From NCBI GenBank assembly GCA_041666965.1, contig JBAYFX010000005.1:1-46564 (forward strand): DNA of 46,564 nt, given 5' to 3'. This stretch comes from JBAYFX01 sp041666965 (lineage in GTDB: Bacteria; Patescibacteriota; Microgenomatia; UBA12405). Positions 41,818 to 46,564 of the stretch are shown one piece after another. Below the pieces are notes generated by a model. It worked only from the letters and a program-made list of their open reading frames with translations. It was not told where the DNA came from and searched no databases. The first letter of the stretch is position 1. Every line of letters starts with the position of its first letter. A program made the position numbers and the translations under genes.

Positions 41818-42615
41818 ATGTCTACTCTGTCTGTCATTATCCCAACCTGGAACACCTCTATAATCACTTTAGCCAATGTCACCCGTCTGCTTGGGCTAAA
41901 TTCTCCTAAACTTGAGATTATCATAGTCGATAACGCCTCCACTGACAATGTAACTGTACTTAAAAATTTGAAAAATATTATTTATCTTCGCCTCTCGGAA
42001 AATCAGGGTTACGGAGCCGCTTGCAATGCTGGCGCCAAAATAGCTACAAGCGATTATTTACTGTTTTTAAACTCCGATATGGAAATTATTAAAGGCCTCA
42101 ACAGTCTTTTAAGCTTTGCTGCTGCCCATCCCCATGTTGGTATTACCGGTCCACAATTTTTAAATCCCGACCTCTCAATCCAAGGTTCTGTTTTTCCCCC
42201 CCAAAACCTGACAAACGCTTTTAAAGAGTTTTGGCTTGGTAAAAAATCATATTCAAAATTTGCGCCCTCATCGCCAAACCCTACTCCAGTTTGGGCCTTA
42301 TCGGGTGGAGCCATGCTTATTAGCCAACAACTTTTCACTCAAATCGGCACCTGGGACAACCGCTATCACATGTATTATGAAGATCTTGAGCTCTGCCGCT
42401 CAGTCCGCCAGCTAGGTTTTGACATAATTTACTATCCCACTTGTCAATTTATTCATCGTCACGGAGCCAGTGGCCACTCTCTGGCTAGTCCTCAAAACCA
42501 ATGGCGACGTCTTATCAAGAGTAGTCAAATCTATCACGGACTAATCTATCACTATTTGTTAAATTTAATCATATGGTCTGGTCAAAAGTTCTCACCGTTC
42601 AAAAGTATCTACTAG
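41818..42615 (+). CDS. GT2 rhamnosyltransferase-like glycosyltransferase
   Basis: A 265-residue GT2 enzyme. It shows LSVIIPTWNTSIITLANV, IIIVDNASTDNVTV, ENQGYGAACNAGAKIA, YLLFLNSDMEII and ALSGGAMLISQQLF, followed by MYYEDLELCRSVRQLGF and FIHRHGASGHS. I use ATG 41818, 2 bases after the previous stop, rather than an in-frame TTG at 41800 inside that gene. The 3' end overlaps the next membrane-protein gene by 43 bases, so the two are almost certainly cotranscribed. Related to the enzymes at 35161 and 38010. Confidence 0.84.
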   Translation: MSTLSVIIPTWNTSIITLANVTRLLGLNSPKLEIIIVDNASTDNVTVLKNLKNIIYLRLSENQGYGAACNAGAKIATSDYLLFLNSDMEIIKGLNSLLSFAAAHPHVGITGPQFLNPDLSIQGSVFPPQNLTNAFKEFWLGKKSYSKFAPSSPNPTPVWALSGGAMLISQQLFTQIGTWDNRYHMYYEDLELCRSVRQLGFDIIYYPTCQFIHRHGASGHSLASPQNQWRRLIKSSQIYHGLIYHYLLNLIIWSGQKFSPFKSIY

Positions 42616-43838
42616 CTGCCTTAGTATTAAGACTTCTAATCGCTCCATTTACCTACCATGATGATGTCGTCACTAATTACTGGTGGGGGAAATTTGCCCT
42701 AGATTTTCCCCTAAGGGGCTACTACGACTGGTTAAATTTTGGCGGCTACGTTACGCCAGATCAACCACCTCTATACGTACTTTATTATCGTCTGATTCGT
42801 CAATGCTACCTGTTTATTTATCAGTATCTTTGGTGGCTAAATACTCACATTCCCGCTTTCCCTTCCAATTTTATGCAATGGTATTTTGATCATGGTAATC
42901 AAATTCTCCAAAAAGTTCCTTCAATTTTGGCTGATTTGGGTTTAATAATAATTCTATTTAAAAAGTTTCCTCAAATAATTAATCAAAAAATATTTTTTAT
43001 TTTTGTCCTTTTTTTCCCGCCTCTTTTTTACAATTCAGCAGTTTGGGGTGGCAACGACATAATTCTTAATTTGCTCGGATTAGCCTCACTCTACTTTTTG
43101 TACCGTAAACAAATTGTTTTATCTTTTCTGTTTATCACTTTATGTCTTCTTTTTAAAACCTCCTGGTTGATCTTCCTCCCCTTATACCTGGTAATGATAA
43201 TTAAGGCTAAACCTAAGTTATCATCTTTACTTATAAGTATTTTATTATCATTTTTTTTGGTTTTTATCTTTTCTTTTGCTTTTGCTCCGGTTTTTTCCTA
43301 TTCCTGGTTATTTAATTTATATCTCACAAAAATACTCCCGGGTGCCATGCCCCAACTTACCGCCAACGCTTTTAACTTTTGGGCTTTGCTTTACGGCTTA
43401 ACCCCCAGGCTAGATGATGTTGTCGTTTTTCTTTCTTTTAATTATCGCCAAATTTCAATGTTAGTTTCAATATTTTTAACGCTATTAATTTCCATAAACC
43501 TATATCGAAATTACAACCTTAACCAACTATTGCTATCCTTGGTTAACATTACCCTGGTTTGTTTTATGTTCATGACCCGCATGCACGAACGCTATACTTT
43601 TCCCCTCTTAATCCCATTATTAGTTCTAAGTATTTTGGCGCCAAAGTTTAAAAAATACCTATATCTTTTAACTTTTACTCATATATTAAATGTTTACCAT
43701 TGGTGGTGGGTCCCCCATATACCAGTTTTAATTAATGTCTTAAGTCAAGTCTATGTTGTCCGTTTAGTCAGTTTGTTAAATCTGATAATTCTTCTGTTTT
43801 TGTTAAGAATTCAGTTCTTCCATGTTTCAAAATCCTAA
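42573..43838 (+). CDS. GT-C-like membrane glycosyltransferase, PIG-M/GT87-type
   Basis: A 421-residue protein with about ten spans. The opening motif is LRLLIAPFTYHDDVVTNYWW (R-x3-AP-x3-H-x-D), with a double Asp. Further shared features are LTANAFNFWALLYGL and CFMFMTRMHERYTFPLLIPL; the HERY-type segment is characteristic of ALG/PIG-M-like mannosyltransferases. It is most similar to the 38834-40180 protein and more distantly to its downstream neighbour. It overlaps the GT2 gene before it by 43 bases and the next gene by 17 bases. Confidence 0.75.
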   Translation: MVWSKVLTVQKYLLAALVLRLLIAPFTYHDDVVTNYWWGKFALDFPLRGYYDWLNFGGYVTPDQPPLYVLYYRLIRQCYLFIYQYLWWLNTHIPAFPSNFMQWYFDHGNQILQKVPSILADLGLIIILFKKFPQIINQKIFFIFVLFFPPLFYNSAVWGGNDIILNLLGLASLYFLYRKQIVLSFLFITLCLLFKTSWLIFLPLYLVMIIKAKPKLSSLLISILLSFFLVFIFSFAFAPVFSYSWLFNLYLTKILPGAMPQLTANAFNFWALLYGLTPRLDDVVVFLSFNYRQISMLVSIFLTLLISINLYRNYNLNQLLLSLVNITLVCFMFMTRMHERYTFPLLIPLLVLSILAPKFKKYLYLLTFTHILNVYHWWWVPHIPVLINVLSQVYVVRLVSLLNLIILLFLLRIQFFHVSKS

Positions 43839-45015
43839 AAAAATATTTTTTCTGGCTCTTCTTATCCGCCTGTTGGTAGCCCCTTGGTTTTATCATCCCG
43901 ATTTAAAAAGCCAGCATTTTCATTTTCAATTTTTGGCCCAGAATCATTTAAACATCTATTCATATATCTCCCAAAACAAATCCCACCTGCCCTACACCGA
44001 CACCTTTAACTATTTACCGCTAACCTATTTTACCTTCGGCTCAGTCCAGTCACTCTTGTCACCCCTAATGCCCTCTGGTTTTCTATCTTGGATTAACGAT
44101 TGGAGCACCGCTCAATATGTCCACCCCAACCTCCCCATTTTTTTGTTAATTTTAAAAATCCCTTACTTAATACTCGATTTAGCCCTGGGCTACCTTCTTT
44201 TTAAATTATTTCCGACCCGTCCTTTTTTCAAAATTTGGCTCCTCTGTCCACTGACTTTATATTTAATCTATCTTTTGGGTAACTTTGACATCCTACCTTC
44301 ATTTCTCACTCTTCTATCCCTCTACTTCATCTCAAAAAACAAACTAATTATCTCCGGCCTGGTCTTTGGTTTAGCTGTCAGTCTTAAGCTATATCCTCTA
44401 ATGTTTCTACCTTTTATTATTCTATATTTACTACCGAAAATTAGAAGTACCATTATTTTTTCTCTTTTTTTATTATTACCCCTGTTTGTCTCAATTGTCC
44501 CGTTTGCTGCCTCACCTGATTTTTGGCAGTCGTTTCTTGGGTCCGGGCTAACCCAAAAATTGCTTGAGTTAAAAATCTTTACCATTCCAGTTTTTCCCGT
44601 TTTATATCTACTTATCCTATTATTAGGACGACGGCTTTCTCTTTACTCCCAAATCAGTCTGGTTGGTTTACTCTTTTTTTCTACTGTCAGGTTTCATCCT
44701 CAATGGTTATTATGGTTTTTACCTTTTTTTATTATTACTTTTTCCTCCAACCATCTCTCTCGTTTTTTGATTGGAATCTTCATCACTACATTTTTCGGTT
44801 ATGTCTTTCTGATTAATGATCAATTTTTAACCTGGGGACATCTATTACCCATAAATCCGCTATTTTTATCTTTAAGAATGCCCTCAGATATTGTTCGCTT
44901 ACGCTTACATCAAGATCCCGCCATCATCCAAATATATTTTAAGTATTTTATGACCGCAGTTTCTGCCCTATTAATATTTATCCGACTCAAATCCCGTGCG
45001 CCTCATAATTCTTGA
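43822..45015 (+). CDS. GT-C-like membrane glycosyltransferase (third paralog)
   Basis: A 397-residue protein with about ten hydrophobic spans. It opens with LLIRLLVAPWFYHPDLKSQH, again R-x3-AP-x3-H-x-D. An aspartate in LLGNFDILPSFLTLLS and the segment LAVSLKLYPLMFLPFIILYL are common in bacterial GT87-like proteins. It lacks the NAFNFW block of its two relatives, and the HERY-type segment is replaced by VRFHPQWLLWFLP. It overlaps the preceding gene by 17 bases and the next by 20 bases. Confidence 0.72.
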   Translation: MFQNPKKIFFLALLIRLLVAPWFYHPDLKSQHFHFQFLAQNHLNIYSYISQNKSHLPYTDTFNYLPLTYFTFGSVQSLLSPLMPSGFLSWINDWSTAQYVHPNLPIFLLILKIPYLILDLALGYLLFKLFPTRPFFKIWLLCPLTLYLIYLLGNFDILPSFLTLLSLYFISKNKLIISGLVFGLAVSLKLYPLMFLPFIILYLLPKIRSTIIFSLFLLLPLFVSIVPFAASPDFWQSFLGSGLTQKLLELKIFTIPVFPVLYLLILLLGRRLSLYSQISLVGLLFFSTVRFHPQWLLWFLPFFIITFSSNHLSRFLIGIFITTFFGYVFLINDQFLTWGHLLPINPLFLSLRMPSDIVRLRLHQDPAIIQIYFKYFMTAVSALLIFIRLKSRAPHNS

Positions 45016-45577
45016 ACTACTTTCCATTCTACTTCTGTTTCTTATTTTTCCGGTACTATTGTTTACTGATTATCCTCTGGTTTCCCATGCCTCTTCCCTA
45101 ACCCATCTCTATTCTCTTGATATAGATCATCCTCTTATATTTCAAATCACCAATCCCCAAAGTCTACCCCTCAATACTCTCTCTCTAAATTTTAAAAACC
45201 CCAATATTCAAAATACCAGCTCGATTGTTGTCTCCCTTTCTTCTCCAAACGGCGAAACTTATCAAAGTCTAAGCTTTTCCGGAGCCAATGTTGGTGACCC
45301 TTCCCGGGTAGATCTTCAAATCCACCCTCTTCCTAAACCTACTATTATAGTTTCAATTACCACAAATAATACTACCCCTGAATCTTTATTTGTGGTAACC
45401 GACCCAAATTTTTATCCCTTATTCTCCACTACTTATCAACCACCCAGCATCATCTCTAGGTTTAAACTAGTATTGTCTGGACACTTTCTTAAATTTTCTA
45501 CCCTTCCTCCATTCTATCTTGCCTTATACTTTTTTGTAATTTTAAGTCTTCACTATGCCCTTCTTAAGAAAACATAA
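44996..45577 (+). CDS. Small anchored protein with beta-rich outer domain
   Basis: A 193-residue protein from a GTG start. An N-terminal hydrophobic segment (LELLSILLLFLIFPVLLF) and a C-terminal one (FYLALYFFVILSLHYALL) flank about 125 polar residues rich in Ser, Thr, Asn and Pro. The middle (HPLIFQITNPQSLPLNTLSL, SSIVVSLSSPNGETYQSL) looks like an immunoglobulin-like or carbohydrate-binding sandwich. No catalytic motif is visible and I recognise no family. It overlaps both neighbours (20 and 23 bases), so it belongs to the glycan operon, perhaps as an accessory factor for a GT-C enzyme. Confidence 0.65.
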   Translation: MRLIILELLSILLLFLIFPVLLFTDYPLVSHASSLTHLYSLDIDHPLIFQITNPQSLPLNTLSLNFKNPNIQNTSSIVVSLSSPNGETYQSLSFSGANVGDPSRVDLQIHPLPKPTIIVSITTNNTTPESLFVVTDPNFYPLFSTTYQPPSIISRFKLVLSGHFLKFSTLPPFYLALYFFVILSLHYALLKKT

Positions 45578-46564
45578 ACTACTAGTTTTGGCTCTACTTC
45601 TAGCACTAAGTCTTAGAACCATCTTTCTTGACCGTTTCCCCACTGGTATCACCAATGACGAACTTCACTTTGTTCTCAATTCTAAGTCGGTATTTTATCG
45701 TTTTACTAACATGGCCGGAAATTGGTTTCCGCTGTCTCTTAATCCCATCCCCTCAGAAATCAGCTCTGAACTGACCTTTCTACTTACGGCTCCATTTATT
45801 GGACCATTTCCTACCAATCTTTTTTTTGCCCGCCTGCCTTTTGTATTGTTTAGTCTTGGTTCAATTATTCTGATTTACCTTATTGTTCTAAAACTCGCCT
45901 CACCGCTTTTAGCATCAATCACCGCTCTTGTTTGCGCCCTTAATCCCTATTCCATTTTTGTCGGTAGAACTAGTTTTGACGCGCCTGTGGCCAGTTTCTT
46001 TTTTCTTTTATCTCTTTTCCTCATTCTTCATCTTAAAAAATACCTGATTCTGGTTCTTGTCCCCCTGTTTCTCGCTTTCTACACTTATATTGGTACTAAA
46101 GTAATTTGGCTCCCATTTGTATTACTCATTTCCTACTTTTCCTATCTTCAATTTAAACCTAGGCTTCGCCAGCTTTTTTACCTTGTACTTGTTTCTACCA
46201 TTTTTTTTCTGGTCTGGTCAGTAAACACTCTCTCCTCCTCCACTAGGACTTCAGAATTGTGGACCCCCGCCTCTCCAAAAATTACCACCCAAGTCCAGCT
46301 CGAACTGAATCAGTCGCTTCAAAACCCTCTTAAACCGGTTTTAACCAACAATTTAACAGTATTTGTACGTGAATTTAGTGCCAAATATCTCAACAACTTT
46401 TCGCCTGATATTTTATTTATTACTGGTGATCATACATTTTTGATGTCTTTTTGGAAACACGGCTATTTCTATCTAGTTGACTTTATCCTCATTCTTTTTG
46501 GTTTAATCTTTCTGTATCAGCATCACCGGAACTTGTTATATTTGAGTCTTGGTGCCATTGCCCT
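45555..46564 (+). CDS. GT-C (GT39-like) membrane glycosyltransferase, cut by window edge
   Basis: The ATG at 45555 opens a frame of 336 codons that continues past the window. The protein begins MPFLRKHKLLVLALLLALSL, and the first outer loop has RFPTGITNDELHFVLNSKSV with the Asp-Glu pair of GT39 enzymes. Several further spans follow (FFARLPFVLFSLGSIILIYL, ALNPYSIFVGRTSFDAP), resembling the 40214 protein (LNPWHIAVSRATSE). The C-terminal soluble part is missing. It overlaps the gene before it by 23 bases. Confidence 0.8.
   Translation, partial: MPFLRKHKLLVLALLLALSLRTIFLDRFPTGITNDELHFVLNSKSVFYRFTNMAGNWFPLSLNPIPSEISSELTFLLTAPFIGPFPTNLFFARLPFVLFSLGSIILIYLIVLKLASPLLASITALVCALNPYSIFVGRTSFDAPVASFFFLLSLFLILHLKKYLILVLVPLFLAFYTYIGTKVIWLPFVLLISYFSYLQFKPRLRQLFYLVLVSTIFFLVWSVNTLSSSTRTSELWTPASPKITTQVQLELNQSLQNPLKPVLTNNLTVFVREFSAKYLNNFSPDILFITGDHTFLMSFWKHGYFYLVDFILILFGLIFLYQHHRNLLYLSLGAIA

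Noticed and set aside
1..46564. tRNA or rRNA genes, CRISPR arrays, insertion sequences, prophage
   Set aside because: No cloverleaf-like or rRNA-like segment, regularly spaced repeats, transposase or integrase motifs were seen on either strand by eye; a covariance-model scan could still find something small.

Overview
The window looks like chromosome from an ultra-small, AT-rich bacterium of the Candidate Phyla Radiation (Patescibacteria), most like Microgenomates. This is inferred from gene content, not from a marker tree. The clues are an archaeal-type tyrosyl-tRNA synthetase, a UvrC without its C-terminal helix-hairpin-helix part, a free-standing EF-Tu domain-2-like mini-protein, very tight gene packing with ATGA/GTGA overlaps, and a large set of GT2 and GT-C glycosyltransferases. 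UGA serves as an ordinary stop and an RF2-type release factor is present, so the standard bacterial code (table 11) applies. I see no tRNA or rRNA genes, insertion sequences, CRISPR arrays or prophage genes.

Layout. Positions 1-779 hold two unrecognised minus-strand genes, one cut by the window edge. Positions 896-10237 are mostly DNA repair and translation: uvrC-like, a GT2 enzyme, tyrS (minus), a sortase (minus), greA, lysS with an extra tRNA-binding domain, an EF-Tu domain-2-like mini-protein (minus), a split HExxH metallopeptidase, an HD-domain protein and serS. A hairpin terminator follows serS. Positions 10317-19701 carry secA, a DHH phosphoesterase, a HIT protein, a run of small membrane or exported proteins (DUF5665-like, C39-like lipoprotein, cyclophilin lipoprotein, CPHC thioredoxin-like, an unknown anchored protein), prfB, an LCP-family protein and a methyltransferase. 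Positions 19718-22817 carry an anchored unknown protein, then ftsE, ftsX and a coiled-coil M23 peptidase, which looks like a division-hydrolase module. A secreted DUF11-like protein ending in an MPVTG sortase signal lies opposite it (22811-23410, minus).

From 23490 to the right edge (about 23 kb) the window is one surface-glycan island: eight GT2 genes, one GT4, about ten multi-spanning GT-C-like proteins, one Wzx/MATE-type flippase and one small anchored beta-rich protein. GT2 genes often sit just upstream of a GT-C gene, as expected if the GT2 enzyme makes a polyprenyl-phosphate sugar that the GT-C enzyme uses outside the membrane. The sortase, DUF11 protein, LCP protein, FtsEX-M23 and glycan genes together suggest heavy investment in the cell surface.

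The most interesting signals are: (1) a recurring promoter layout, (TGn)TANNNT followed after only 5-8 bases by the start codon, implying widespread leaderless transcripts; (2) an M23 peptidase whose zinc motifs occur in circularly permuted order; (3) a +1 frameshift splitting a metallopeptidase; (4) a LysRS fused to a PheT-type tRNA-binding domain; (5) a candidate sortase-substrate pair; and (6) a greA leader with two competing hairpins.
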